A program made the position numbers and the translations under genes. 64,000 nt of DNA from Peromyscus leucopus (lineage: Eukaryota; Chordata; Mammalia; Rodentia; Cricetidae). Of the stretch, positions 20,893 to 31,090 are shown in pieces. The notes under the pieces were generated by a model that worked only from the letters and a program-made list of their open reading frames with translations, did not search any database and was not told where the DNA came from. How positions within the stretch are numbered: the first letter of the stretch is position 1; the number at the start of each line of letters is the position of its first letter. The stretch spans positions 11,107,998-11,171,997 of the forward strand of contig NC_051082.1 of the NCBI RefSeq assembly GCF_004664715.2, read 5' to 3'.

Positions 20893-21280
20893 GACTAATT
20901 ATATGTTAATTTGACACAAGCTAGAGTTATCTGAGAGGAGGAAAACTCAGTTTTGAAAGTACCTCCATAAGATCTGGCTATATGGCATTTTCTTAATGAT
21001 TGATGGGGGAGGCACCATGATGGGTGGTGCCATCCCTGGGCTGGTGGTCCTGGGTTCTATAAGAAAGCAGGCTGAGCAAGCCACGAGGAGCAAGCCAGTA
21101 AGCAGCACCCCTCCATGGCCTCTGCATCAGCTCCTGACTCCAGGTTCCTGCCCTGCTTGAGTTCCTGTCCTGACTTCCTTCGATAAAGAACTGTGATGTG
21201 GAAGTGTAAGCTGAATAAACCCTTTCCTACCCAGGTTGCTTGGTTATGGAGTTTTGTTGCAGAGATAGGAATGCCAGCTA
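20893..21280 (+). mobile_element. URR1A-type rodent repeat, near full length
   Basis: Starts with GTTAATTTGACACAAGCTAG and GTTATCTGAGAGGAGG, continues through GGGTGGTGCCATCCCTGGGC and GAAAGCAGGCTGAGCAAGCC, and ends near AATAAACCCTTTCCTACCC and GGTTATGGAGTTTTG. Confidence 0.85.
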
Positions 21281-21489
21281 CCACCCCCCCAAGCACTGTT
21301 TTCAGTGGTCTTCAACACAACCGAGAGTCTTCTAAAGTGGTTTCTTGTTTTTATTTTCTCCCTTGATTTTGAATAAGGAGAGGGGCAGTCAGTAAGAAAA
21401 GCTTATTCAGCAACAGAATAATTTCATAGTGGCCAGCATCTAAGGTGAAGGCTTTAAGTCGCAGATATCATGCGTATGTCTATAGTACA
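21281..21489. other. Single-copy sequence
   Basis: No repeat or gene recognised. Confidence 0.4.
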
Positions 21490-21765
21490 TAGGGCTGGGG
21501 GGCTGGCTTAGTGGGAAAGAGCACCAGCTGCCCAAGCATGAGGACCCGAGTTCGAATCCACAGCACCCATGTGCAAAAAGCCAGGTGTGGCTATGTGCAC
21601 ACCTGTAGCCCCAGTGCTACAGAGAGTGGAGGCAGGAGGGTCACTTAGGCTTGCTGGAAGTCTCTCTCTCTGGTTCAATGAGAGACCGTCTCAAGGGAAT
21701 AAGGCAGAGCAAGATTCCTGATATTCTTTGGACATGTGTATGTGCATACGCATGTGCACAGACGT
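21490..21765 (+). mobile_element. B3 SINE, long form
   Basis: The head (GGCTGGCTTAGTGGGAAAGA, CGAGTTCGAATCCACAGCAC) is followed by the internal CCAGGTGTGGCTATGTGCAC, ACCTGTAGCCCCAGTGCTAC and GAGAGACCGTCTCAAGGG. Confidence 0.8.
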
Positions 21766-21821
21766 GTACACGCAGACATAATACTCAAACACTCATTTTT
21801 CAAAAAGTCAAAAACAGCTAA

Positions 21822-21872
21822 AACACACACACACACACACACACAAACACACATATACACACACACACACAG
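21822..21872. repeat. (CA)n with interruptions
   Basis: CA units interrupted by AAACAC and ATAT. Confidence 0.95.
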
Positions 21873-22224
21873 TAAAAATAAAATAATACGGGGCCTGGGA
21901 ATCCCAGACATATGTGGAAATTCCTAGACAGAGATCCCAGGTGACATTATTTGCTGGATGTCTGGTGGCATGACCGATACCATGCATCTCAAAGCTGGGG
22001 TTCAATAGCAGCAGTAGAGGTGTTACTTGGGGACACATAGACAAGCCCATTCCTAGAGTCCCCCCAAACCTACCAAGACACACGCTGTGAGGGTGGGACC
22101 TGTTGTCTGCCACTCAGCAAGCCTTCCAGCAGCTGCTGCTGGGCATGATGGAGTGAGAAGCCCTGCTCAGTCCTTAGTATGTCTGCAGAGAATCGCCATA
22201 GCATGCTTGTGATAGCTTCTGATT
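21873..22224. other. Single-copy sequence
   Basis: No gene or repeat recognised. Frames are short or derive from the CA tract. Confidence 0.4.
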
Positions 22225-22420
22225 TTATATCTGTAAAAAACATTACATATATACTTATTTGTTGTGTAAGTGTATGGGCATGGGGATGTGTTGAGGTCAG
22301 AGGACCACTTTCTGGAGTCACTTCTCTTTTTCCACCATGTAGGTCCTAGGACTCTCACTCAGGTTATCAGGCTTGGTGGTAGGGGCATTTTCCAGCTGAG
22401 CCATTTTGCCTGCCCCCAGT
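22225..22420 (-). mobile_element. B3-type SINE
   Basis: The reverse head lies near 22420 (GGGGGCAGGCAAAATGGCTC), with an internal CATGTAGGTCCTAGGACTCT and a GAGGTCAGAGGACCACTTTC block. Confidence 0.75.
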
Positions 22421-22900
22421 TTTCACATCTTTAAAATTATGTTACCCCTTCACTGAATCCTCATTCACCCGCAGCCAGGTTGCTAGTCTAGCAGAGCTGG
22501 GCTTCAGTACCTTCTCTGTGACAACTGAAAACCAGATTTCGTCTGTCCTAGGATGTAGGTTGTCTTGAACATATTACCTTTGTCAACCGACAGAGGATAT
22601 CCTGAGGCCTCTCTGATGGCAGGTGGCCCGCTGGACCCCAGAGCTGTGTTCTGTTCCCTCAAGGGGAGGAAGAGACGGGAATTGCTTGCCTTAAACATGT
22701 CCAGGGACTTTTAAAAACGTCACCCACCCTGGAAGATCCCCCATGGGGAGGTAGAAGGATACCTCTGTCAAGCCAGGATAGTAAATGAAGCAATTTTCAT
22801 CAGCTCACACGTCTTCTGGTTCATGTAAATGTCTCACGATCACCACGCTCGTAAGTCAGTCTGATCGAAAGTGAACCGTTAATCCATTTCACTTTGTAGA
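22421..22900. other. Single-copy sequence; 22700-22895 is a candidate conserved non-coding block
   Basis: The first half has no recognised content. From about 22700 the sequence is repeat-free, with GTTCATGTAAATGTC (POU-like), GTGAACCGTTAATCC and GATCGAAAGTGAA (IRF-like). Constraint is inferred by eye only. Confidence 0.25.
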
Positions 22901-23249
22901 TGGGCCATGGGCTGGCTGGGAGCTTGGCCCTTCCCCGGAGCCTTGTGATCACCATGCTACGGTGCTACCTCCCGACCCCACATCTCTCACCAAGCTTAGG
23001 GATCTGGCCTCCCACCCAGGCCCCTGATGCCTCAGGATATGTGACGATGGGGGACCCGGTTCCTGGCATTTTAGAGGAGATGGTGCCGAGCTCCGAGTTC
23101 AGGATACACTCGAAGGGAAGTTGTGACATGGGGGACATTGACTGCCATGACCTCCCTCCATCTTGCTTCTCACCTAGTCCTTAAGCTCCAGTCTAGAGAC
23201 TTGGTCATCCCTTCTACTCCAGGCCATAAAATGATGGCTCTGGCCCTCA
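22901..23249. other. Single-copy sequence
   Basis: A 94-codon plus-strand frame (22900-23184) has no recognisable domain or splice support. Confidence 0.4.
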
Positions 23250-23360
23250 GTTGCTAGGGCCTTGGTCTGTGTATCTGTCCAATAGGAACAATGACTTGAC
23301 TTCTTACACAGAGCTGGGTGGCTTACATTGGAGAACACTGAGCACATGCCTGGCAAATCA
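23250..23360 (+). mobile_element. MIR-like fragment
   Basis: GTGTATCTGTCCAATAGGAA, GAACACTGAGCACATGCCTG and the intervening spacing fit the 3' half of a sense MIR. Diverged. Confidence 0.45.
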
Positions 23361-23427
23361 ACCCACTCTCCACCCATTGGACTCTTGTCCTATCTGCCCT
23401 GTAGCTCCACCTTCAAAAACAACTCAA

Positions 23428-23580
23428 TTGCTGGGCTGGGAGATGGCTCAGTGGGTTCAAATCCCAGTGCCCACTTAAAAAAGCTAGGCAAGACCACACC
23501 GGCTGCTGTAACTCCTGTCTTTGCAGGAGGATTGCCAGGGCTAGCTAGCTGCCAGCCTACCTCCAGGTTCAGTATGTGTC
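23428..23580 (+). mobile_element. B3-type SINE, internally deleted
   Basis: GGGCTGGGAGATGGCTCAGT is followed directly by GGGTTCAAATCCCAGTGCCC, then AAAAGCTAGGCAAGACCACA and a GCTAGCTAGCTGCCAGCCTA block. Part of the head is missing. Confidence 0.7.
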
Positions 23581-23819
23581 CTGAGCACCCCGACAGGAGC
23601 CCAAGACCACAAACCGTAAAAGGAGCCCTGCTTTCCCAGGTGGAGCAGCCGAGGCCATCTTACACACCCCCATATCTGTGTAAACATCAGGAAGGAGCAA
23701 AACCCCTGGGAGGGGGACCTACCTAGACTGGCCGGAATAGCAGTTTGTCCTCACTTCCAGGGGGCTACCAAGCAGTTAGGTACAGGACACAGGGCCAGAC
23801 TCTGGTGTTCTAGTAATGT

Positions 23820-23845
23820 GAATTTTTTTCTTTCTTTCTTACTTC

Positions 23846-23890
<45 letters not shown>

Positions 23891-24040
23891 TGCCCAAGGA
23901 GGCCAGAAGAGGGCGTCAGATGCCCTGAAGCTTGAGTTGCAGACAGTTATGAGCTTCCACGTAGATGCTGGGAACTGAACCCAGGTCGTCTGCAAGAGCA
24001 GCCAGTGCTTCTAACCACTGAACCATCTCTCCAACTTCCT
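23820..24040 (-). mobile_element. B2-type SINE with (GT)n in its 3' end
   Basis: Reverse-complement B2: AAGGAGGCCAGAAGAGGGCG, TGCTGGGAACTGAACCCAGG and AACCACTGAACCATCTCTCC. The 3' tail side carries GT units at 23847-23890. Confidence 0.85.
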
Positions 24041-24334
24041 CAAAGTATTTTTGAATCATTTGGAATTTTATCCCAAGCCACCGGGAGAGGATGAAATGTA
24101 GGTTTGAGGACTGATGAATCCTGGTGCTAGCTGTGCCTCCTTCCGAAGTGGGAAGCTTGGGTTGGGGGGATCTGTCCTCTGACAGGCCCTTAACTCTACC
24201 CTTGCAAAACAACTCTCTCAGGTATGTTTTCAGATGTGCGGGAGGCGGCCACCCAGTGGGAGATGAAGAGGAGACTCCTCATCTCTTCGAGAGTCGGCAA
24301 AGATAACAAGCTTGCCTTTGTCTTTGAGACAGAG
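24041..24334. other. Single-copy sequence
   Basis: No gene or repeat recognised. Confidence 0.4.
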
Positions 24335-24692
24335 TGTAACTAAGTACCTCTCTCAGTGACTTCCTCCTACTGTGAGGAGACACCATGAAAAAGGCAACTG
24401 ATAGAAGAAGGCCTTTAACCTGGCTTACAGTTTCAAGGCATTAGAGCCCCTGATGGTGGAGCAAAGGCATGCAGGTAGGAAAAGCAGAGAGCTCACATCT
24501 TGATCCAAAGGCAGGAGGCAGAGAGTACACTGGAAATGGTGCTGGGCTCTTGAGACCTCAAAGCCCACCCCTAGTGGCACACCTTCTCCAACAAGGCCAC
24601 ACCTCTTAATCCTTCCCAAACAGTTCCACCAACTGGGGGCCAAGTGTTCAAACGTGTGAGCCTATGGGGTCCATTCTCCTTCAAACTAACAC
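24335..24692 (-). mobile_element. Rodent interspersed repeat related to URR1
   Basis: Starts GTGAGGAGACACCATGAAAA, then GGCTTACAGTTTCAAGGCAT and CTCCAACAAGGCCACACCTC, and ends in AAACTAACACAG. Same family as 28700-29057. The plus-strand text resembles the reverse complement of URR1-type elements; family name not certain. Confidence 0.65.
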
Positions 24693-24721
24693 AGTGTTCC
24701 AGGTTGCCCTTGAACACAACA

Positions 24722-25052
24722 CTTCCTACTTTAGCTTTGTTTGTGAGTGTGTGTGCATGGGTGCACAAGCACACCTGTGCACACAAGTGGGGAGGCCAAA
24801 CGTCAACCTCAGGTTTGTTCCTCAGGGTCTCCCACTGGTTGGGAGCTAGTATATTAAGCTTGCTAATCATATGAGGCTGACTAACAGTGAGCTTCGGAGA
24901 TCTGCCTGTCTCTGCCTCCCCACTGCTGTGATTATACAAGTGTGCTCCACCATGCTTGACTCTTTTCTCACATGGATTCTGGGGGTGGAAGCTGGGTCCT
25001 CATGTTTTCAAGTTCACTGGCAAGCCTTCCCCTATACCCTGGCCTCACTCTT
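24722..25052 (-). mobile_element. B3 SINE, long form
   Basis: Reverse order: a GT-rich tail at about 24733-24780, AACCTCAGGTTTGTTCCTCA, GTCTCCCACTGGTTGGGAGC, a CTGCCTCCCCACTGCTGTGA body, and the GAAGCTGGGTCCTCATG head side. An atypical segment near 24850-24885 may be a small insertion. Confidence 0.65.
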
Positions 25053-25907
25053 CAAGGCAGGGCTTCTAAGGTCTGCTGCATGTTTCCTCACCTTCCCCAG
25101 CAGTCGCACCTCCCCTGCCCTACTATCACAAGCAATGATAATTAGGAACTCTGTATTTTGGTATCCCCAGTAGCTAATGACACCCCACTATTGACTGGTC
25201 CACACAGCAGTGCATGAAATTCTGATGCCTTAATGCTTAATGCGGCTGCTACTGAGACAACTCTGCCTTCAACATATGTTTGCAGAACCTCTAGCGCCAG
25301 ACTTGGACTCACTGGTTCAAGGCCAAAAGGCCCGTGGTTCTCCTGAAGAGGTCCTCAATAGGGACTACAACACCCATTCGTATGATTTGGACCAACTTCT
25401 GTGTTTTGGCTTGAACCAAGCAGCTGGAGAAAGAAAAAAAAAAATGGACCTAAATGTGATTCCAGGAAGTGAGATGTTTAACTCAGACTGAAACTGACCC
25501 CCTTGACCTGGCTCCAACCCTTTGCCTAGCTGCAGCCCTTTGCCTCAGTGGCCTCCGGGGTATGGCTGGTCTCCAAATGGGTAAACCAACTGAACCTGTA
25601 AGGTAAGCCAGTCCATTCCAGCCAAGGCCAATTCTCCCTAGAGATCTAAGAGAACGCTGCTCTAAGCTGGCAAGTGTGACATGCTGCCATTGGCATGCGT
25701 TTGTTCCATGGGAAATGCAGGACTAGCCAGAGGGCACCTGGACCATTTCCTGCAGACCTTCTCAGAGCCTTGCTAGGCTCCTGTCCATTCAGAGTTCCAG
25801 GAAAGATGCAGCCTAGACCACACAGCATTTCTCACTTGGGTAACCTTAAAATCTGTTCTTCCTCCTCCTCCTCCTTTCTGTCCTGCTTTCCTCCTTTTCT
25901 TCCTCTT
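25053..25907. other. Single-copy sequence, no gene seen
   Basis: An 83-codon plus-strand frame (25240-25491) has an acceptor-like ATGTTTGCAG at 25275-25284 but no convincing donor. The sequence is repeat-free apart from short C/T-rich text at 25861-25910. Confidence 0.4.
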
Positions 25908-25985
25908 TTTCTTTGAGAAAGGGCCTCAGTGTGTAGCTCAGGGTGGCCTTGAACTCACGATTCTCCTACTGCAGCCCCCACCTTT
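25908..25985 (-). mobile_element. B1 SINE fragment
   Basis: GAAAGGGCCTCAGTGTGTAG, CTCAGGGTGGCCTTGAACTC and TCTCCTACTGCAG represent the 3' half of a reverse-complement B1. Confidence 0.65.
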
Positions 25986-27059
25986 GATGAAATGTCAAGA
26001 TTGAGTTGGAAAGGTCCTTTGGCTCATACCATTGACCTTCCTGGTGGACTCCATGCATCTAACACTCACATGGGTATTTTGGTTTCAGCACAGAACAAAG
26101 CGGAAGGTGTTCAGTGGTGTCTCAACTTAAGCCAGAGGGAAGGAGAAAGTTGTACACAAACGTCTGGCCCAGTAATTTATGTCTGGCTTAGAAAAGGCCG
26201 CCTGAGCAGGACTAAAGGCTGGAGCTGCTGTTACCACCCAGTTTCCCCATCTGGACGGGACTCTCTTGTGGCATCAGGTCCCTTCCTGTCATCAGTTAGA
26301 CAAACAAGCAGAGTGAAGCAGCCAGCCCATGGTCCCTTTCTCCCATCCAGGCTGGAAAGCTGTCAGGTGTCGTGCTTTGGAAAATGTCCAGTCCTATCAC
26401 TACTACCTCTTGACCCCCCCACCCCCCACCCCGCAACTTGGAAGCTCTCAGATCAGCTACATGCAAGGAGCATTCCCCGGGGTTCTAACCCTGCCTCTTA
26501 AGGCCATAAATTGAGCCTGCATGGGGGCTTCATCCTCATCTGCTGGGGAGGACTGCCTGGTGCTAGTGGCTGCTGGGGAGCCCAAGATGGTGCATATGTG
26601 AGCTGAGGTCGCTGCAGGTTCCGGCGTAGAAGTGATCGAGTGGAAGTTTCTCACTGGGTCCCCAGAGGCTGTGCCTCTGTCTTTGATCTCTGAGACCAGA
26701 GCTTCACAGAAGAACAAAAAAAAAGGTTGAGAATGAGTGGGTCTGGGGCAGGAGCAGAGTTGGAATTTATTACTGGAATGGATAATGAAGAGACCAAAAC
26801 CAGAACAGAGCTGCAGATTCACCGCCCCCCGGAGATGCTTCCAAACCCTGGAAAGGAGAGAGTCTGAAGGCTGAGGGTCAGACCAAGCATGGCAGCTTCT
26901 CAGAGGGCTGTGGTGGGAGAGGACGTGATGGAGGGATTTGAGCTGGAGGAAGGGCTTAAGAGAGAGGGAGCAGGGTAAGAGGGGACAGGCTGGGACCTGG
27001 CACTGGCAGAAGCAAGTGCCAGCTTTGCTCCAGTCATACTGAGGCACCCAGAAAGCATT
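25986..27059. other. Single-copy sequence, no gene seen
   Basis: Contains a 274-codon minus-strand frame (26457-27281) and a 169-codon plus-strand frame (25992-26501). The former runs on into MIR and B3 sequence. Neither shows a domain, so both are judged fortuitous in repeat-poor, C-rich DNA. A C-rich tract lies at 26407-26431. Confidence 0.45.
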
Positions 27060-27142
27060 ACCACACAGAAAGCCTTCCCATCTATAAAATGAGAACAGTG
27101 CTCCTGTGGACCCCCTCTTTGATGTTGTAAGAATAAAGAAAA
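27060..27142 (+). mobile_element. MIR 3' fragment
   Basis: CCCATCTATAAAATGAGAAC followed by GTTGTAAGAATAAAGAAAAG fits the MIR 3' half in sense orientation. Confidence 0.6.
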
Positions 27143-27147
27143 GGAGG

Positions 27148-27330
27148 GGACCCATGGGACGGCTCAATGGGTGAATACACCTGTCACTACCAACTTGAGT
27201 CGGACCCCAGGACTCACATGAGAGAAGAAGAGAAGTGACTGGTGAAATTTGTCCTCTGACCTCCACTGCATGGCATAGCATATACCAACTTCACCCAAAA
27301 CAAATAAATAAAGATCAAATCATAAAAAAA
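27148..27330 (+). mobile_element. B3-type SINE
   Basis: CCCATGGGACGGCTCAATGG, GAGTCGGACCCCAGGACTCA and GTCCTCTGACCTCCACTGCA, with an AAATAAATAAAG tail. Confidence 0.7.
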
Positions 27331-27334
27331 GAAA

Positions 27335-27590
27335 GTGATTCAGGTGACCCCTTTCGAATAGTACCCAATGGCACTATAGGCATTAGCAAACTGCCTCACA
27401 GGCCAATTGTCCCATCATCCATTCTTATGAATAAAGTTTTATTGAAACAGCCATGCCCATTTGATTAGCATTATCTGTGGCTGACCTCCTATGTTGAGTT
27501 GAGTGGTTTGGATCAAGATACTATAACCTCAAAAGCCAAGCACATCTGTATGTGGCCCTTCATAGAACGCAGGTGTCGATCACTAGAGGA
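27335..27590 (-). mobile_element. Old hAT/Charlie-type DNA transposon fragment
   Basis: AATAAAGTTTTATTGAAACA and AGCCATGCCCATTTGATTAG, then GAGTTGAGTGGTTTGGATCA and GTGGCCCTTCATAGAA, match the internal-to-terminal text of an old mammalian MER/Charlie element in reverse orientation. Confidence 0.5.
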
Positions 27591-27969
27591 TCCTCTGCTT
27601 TTAAGTACCCACTTTACCACGCCAGCTCTGCAGACGAGAGCAATAAAATGAGGACAAAAGCATCAAAGGGCTTTGAAAATATACACATATAGTTTTATTA
27701 CATTTATTTATTTCAGCATTCAGGGTGCGGGAACCACTTGAGCACTTGTCTGGACTTAGGTCAATTGTTCAAAATGAGGTTGTTACTCATTTTACCTCCA
27801 TTGTTCAGACAGACTTGAAGTTTGGAGTTCATTGGTGATACCTGCTAGTCCACACAGAAGGAAAGGCCAGTTGTAAAGCCTCCGTCTTTCTCTCAGTTTC
27901 AAAGGAAAAGAATCAAATAAACAAATCTTTTGGCAGGACAGCCTGTGCAGCAGTATTTGGGTTTCATAA

Positions 27970-27971
<2 letters not shown>
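27591..27971. other. Single-copy AT-rich sequence
   Basis: No gene recognised. A TTTATTTATTTCAG stretch lies near 27703-27716. Confidence 0.4.

Positions 27972-28012
<41 letters not shown>
27972..28012. repeat. (GT)n microsatellite
   Basis: About 20 uninterrupted GT units. Confidence 0.98.
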
Positions 28013-28013
<1 letters not shown>

Positions 28014-28074
28014 CCCTGTTCACATGTGACTATGACATACATTAAAATGTTAGCTGAAGCTATTTAGAGCTGCA

Positions 28075-28296
28075 GTGGTTAATTACAACTGTCAACTTGA
28101 TGAGGTCTAAAATCACCTAGGAAAGGAGCCCCTATGAGGGAGAGGCTGTCTAGATAAGGTGAGCCTTTGGGCATGCCTGTGAAGGACTTTTTTAAAGTAT
28201 GTTCAATGATCTGAGAAAAAACTGCCCACTGGGGGCAGCACCATTCCCTGGGCTAGGATCCTAGACTGTATTAAAAGGAGAAAGCCCACACATGCA

Positions 28297-28344
<48 letters not shown>

Positions 28345-28540
28345 CCAAAGCATCTGCCACTCTCTGCTTCTTGAGAGTGGATGTAGTTATGACCAGGCAC
28401 CTCATGCTCCTGCTGCTATCACTCCCAATTGTGATGTACTGTGACATCAAACCGTGAACTGGGGTACACCCTCCCCTCCCTAAGTTGCTTTTCTCCTGGT
28501 GTTTTATGGTAGCAGGAGAACTATGACAAAAATGGGGAAG
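28075..28540 (+). mobile_element. URR1B-type rodent repeat with internal (GT)n
   Basis: Starts TTACAACTGTCAACTTGATG, then GGGCATGCCTGTGAAGGACT and ATTAAAAGGAGAAAGCCCAC, is interrupted by GT units at 28301-28340, and continues to GTTGCTTTTCTCCTGGTGTT and a GGAGAACTATGACAAAAA end. Confidence 0.75.
28301..28340. repeat. (GT)n microsatellite inside URR1B
   Basis: About 20 GT units, expanded inside the host repeat. Confidence 0.97.
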
Positions 28541-28699
28541 GAAGGTAAAGAGCAATATTTACACATTCTCTCCTTGCAGCTAACAGGTTCCCTTGGCCAG
28601 GTGTGAGCACGTGTGATAGAGAGGATGAAACAGAGACCAGAAAATGGCTTATGCATCATCTGAAGGTCAGGTACTGTTAGCCAATGCTCACACTTCAGA

Positions 28700-29057
28700 C
28701 CTTTCTTAGTTTGGGTTTCTATTATTGGTGAAGAGACACCATGACCAAGAAAATGCTTATAAAGGAAAATATTGAACTAGGGCTGGACTACAGTTTCAGA
28801 GGTTTAGTCCATGATGGTCATGGTGAGAAACATGGCATCTTGCAGGCAGACATGTTGCTGGAGACTGTGTGCCACAGTAGGTATAGCTTGAGCAACATAT
28901 GAGACCTCAAATCCCATTCCACAATGACAACGTCCTCCAACAAGGCCACACATACTCCAACAAGGTCACACTTCTTAATAGTGCCACTCCCTATGGGCCA
29001 GACGTTCAAACACATGAGTCTATGGAGGCGGGGCAGTATTCCTATTTAAACCACTAC
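28700..29057 (-). mobile_element. Rodent interspersed repeat related to URR1
   Basis: GGTGAAGAGACACCATGACC, TACAGTTTCAGAGGTTTAGT, GAGACCTCAAATCCCATTCC, CTCCAACAAGGCCACAC, and TATTTAAACCACTACA at the end. Same family as 24335-24692. A small internal duplication of CTCCAACAAGG occurs near 28935-28970. Confidence 0.7.
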
Positions 29058-29188
29058 AAGAAGCCAAACACCAGCACAGTTAGCAAAGAGAGAACATAAG
29101 AGCAGAATCCAGAGGGAAACCCCACTGCCAGAAGCAGCCAGCAGCCCCCTTCCAACTGTCCCGACCCACATCTTTCCCCTGAGGGACA

Positions 29189-29275
29189 CCGTGGTCACTG
29201 CTTCTCAGAGGGGACCCATCAGGCTGAAGTCATCTGCATTCTCTTATCACATAGAGCATTCCCCTCAGCTGCCTC
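29189..29275. repeat. Left arm of a ~0.9-kb-spaced inverted repeat
   Basis: The 32 bases at 29189-29220 match the reverse complement of 30127-30158 at 29 positions. Weaker similarity continues inward through about 29275 (TAGAGCATTCCCCTCAG against TAGAGTGTTCCCCCAG). Confidence 0.75.
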
Positions 29276-30069
29276 CTGTGTTGGTGGATGCCCAGCAAAT
29301 CTGCCTTCCTTCTTAGCAGGTCTGTTTTTGACCTCCTGACTTGGAAGAGTCCATTGTTATTGTTATTGTTATTGAAATATTTTGGAAGCATCTCAAGTTT
29401 GAAATGAGAAGCCACTTAGAAGTGGCGCATCTTGACAAATTGAGGCGTCCGTGACATCACCTGCCAGATTTTCACTGTTTATTGTTTTCTTCTTCTTCTT
29501 TTTCTCCTCTCCCAACTCCAGAAAGTGGGAATGCATCCAAACCTGACTGCTCGCTGCCCTGCTATATTTCTGGAAGAATAAAAGGAATCTGGCCGGGTCC
29601 TGTGAAGCATCCGACGTGCACATATTTTTCTGGCTGAGACATTTTGCCAAATGTCAATGTTACTAGCAGAATGTGACTGTTTTTATTTTAATCTGCGAAC
29701 ATCACCCCTGTGAGTTATGATCGTTCCCTGCTTTGGGTATTAGAGTGGGAATCCAGGATGGACTGAAAGATGATCCAGGTGAGGGAACATTCTGGAAAAA
29801 TGCAAACATCAGAGATACCTGTCCAAACGTTCTTGCTTTAAAAAATATGTTTCCCTATTTGCTCATTTTTTTTGCAAACTTTTTCTTAGAGTCTTAGAGC
29901 CATCTTCCTCCCTGGGGTGTCATTTTTACAACAGTAAGTTCAGACAAGTGGGGGCTGGAAACATAGACTAATTAAGCAATGGTTTGTGACAAAGGGGGTC
30001 TCTTCTGTGGTGAGATTACATAAAGACAAAGTTGTTCTTCTTACGGACATCACTCACAAATGCAGAATA
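29276..30069. other. Sequence between the inverted-repeat arms
   Basis: Mostly single copy. A (TTGTTA)-like patch lies near 29353-29370 and a C/T-rich patch near 29488-29510. TTTCTGGAAGAATAAAAGGA is near 29568. No open frame beyond 85 codons, so if the arms are transposon ends there is no transposase in between. Confidence 0.45.
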
Positions 30070-30158
30070 ATGAAATGACGCAGTAACATCTGGGGGAACA
30101 CTCTACAAGTTATGAGAAGGCCTGGCGATGGGTCCCCTCTGAAAAGCAGTAACCACTG
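30070..30158. repeat. Right arm of the inverted repeat
   Basis: Core 30127-30158, reading GGGTCCCCTCTGAAAAGCAG in its middle; partner of 29189-29220. Similarity fades beyond about 30070. Confidence 0.75.
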
Positions 30159-30352
30159 GTCCTCTCTAGGAAGCAGTGGCCATCCAGCTGAGACCCCTGA
30201 AAGTCAGATGGAGCTGGGGATGGACACGTGTCTTTTGCAGAGAGCACAACCCATTGGAGGGTAGTGGTGAGACCCAGACTCTATAGTCCCACAAAACTAG
30301 CTTTTCACTGTGGGGTTTCACATGAGTGATGGGTAAAGATGTAATAGTAATA
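30159..30352. other. Single-copy sequence
   Basis: No gene recognised. AAGCAGTGGCCATCCAGCTG near 30171 partly echoes the adjacent inverted-repeat core. Confidence 0.4.
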
Positions 30353-30742
30353 GTGATGGCTGGTTTCAGGTCAACTTGACCCACGTTCAAGTCATCAGAG
30401 AGGAGACATCTTCAATTGAGAAAATAGATCCATAAAATTAGGCTGTAGGCAAGCTTGTGGGGAATTTTCTTAGTGATTGATAGAGAAGGGCCCAGCCCAT
30501 GGTGGGTGGTGCCACCCCTGGGCTGGTGGTCCTGGGTTCTGTAAGAAAGCAGGCTGAGCAAGTCATGGGGAGCAAGCCAGTCAGCAGCACCCCTCCATGG
30601 CCTCTGCATCAGCTCCTGCCTCCAGGGTCCTGCCCTGCTTGAGTTCCTGTCCTGATTTTCTTCAATGATAAACAGTGATGTGGAAGTATGAATGAAATAA
30701 ACCTTTTCCTCCCAAAGTTGCTTTTGGTCATTGTAACCAGAG
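30353..30742 (+). mobile_element. URR1A-type rodent repeat, near full length
   Basis: Starts GATGGCTGGTTTCAGGTCAA, contains CAGCCCATGGTGGGTGGTGC and AAGAAAGCAGGCTGAGCAAG, and reaches GTTGCTTTTGGTCATTGTAA, where another repeat abuts or interrupts it. Confidence 0.85.
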
Positions 30743-30744
30743 GC

Positions 30745-30970
30745 TTTTTTTTTGGGGGGGGGGTCTGGTCCCATGGCCACTTTTAAAATAATCACACGGA
30801 GGCTTAATATTAATTACAAACTGTTTGGCCTATGGCTCAGGCTCATTACTAACTCACTCTCACAACTTAAATCAACCCATTACTATTAATCTGTTTGCCA
30901 CGTCTCGTGACTTTACCGGTGGTTCTAGTACATCTCGCTCCTACAGCTGCAGATTGTCTAAGAAGTCTGG
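30745..30970. mobile_element. Muroid interspersed repeat, possibly LTR-derived
   Basis: Begins with T and G runs, then AATAATCACACGGAGGCTTA, ATATTAATTACAAACTGTTT, CAACCCATTACTATTAATCT and GCCACGTCTCGTGACTTTAC. I recognise this text as a repeat common in cricetid genomes but cannot assign the class. Strand unknown. Confidence 0.55.
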
Positions 30971-30974
30971 GTCT

Positions 30975-31090
30975 GAAGCCATGGCAGGAGCATGCCTGTG
31001 ATCCCAGCACATGGGAGCCTGAAGCAGGAAGGTCATGAGTTCAAGGCCAGCCTGGGCTATCTATCTATCAAGATCCTACCTTGCAAAACA
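30975..31090 (+). mobile_element. B1-type SINE
   Basis: GCATGCCTGTGATCCCAGCA, GTTCAAGGCCAGCCTGGGCT, with a short CTATCTATCTATC expansion near 31057-31070. Confidence 0.75.

Noticed and set aside
25240..25491. 83-codon plus-strand frame with acidic, protein-like composition
   Set aside because: No donor-like site or recognisable homologue; left as single-copy DNA.
26457..27281. 274-codon minus-strand open frame, the longest in the window
   Set aside because: It overlaps a MIR tail and a B3 at its 5' side and shows no domain or splice pattern. A chance frame of this size is plausible in 64 kb of moderately G/C-rich DNA.
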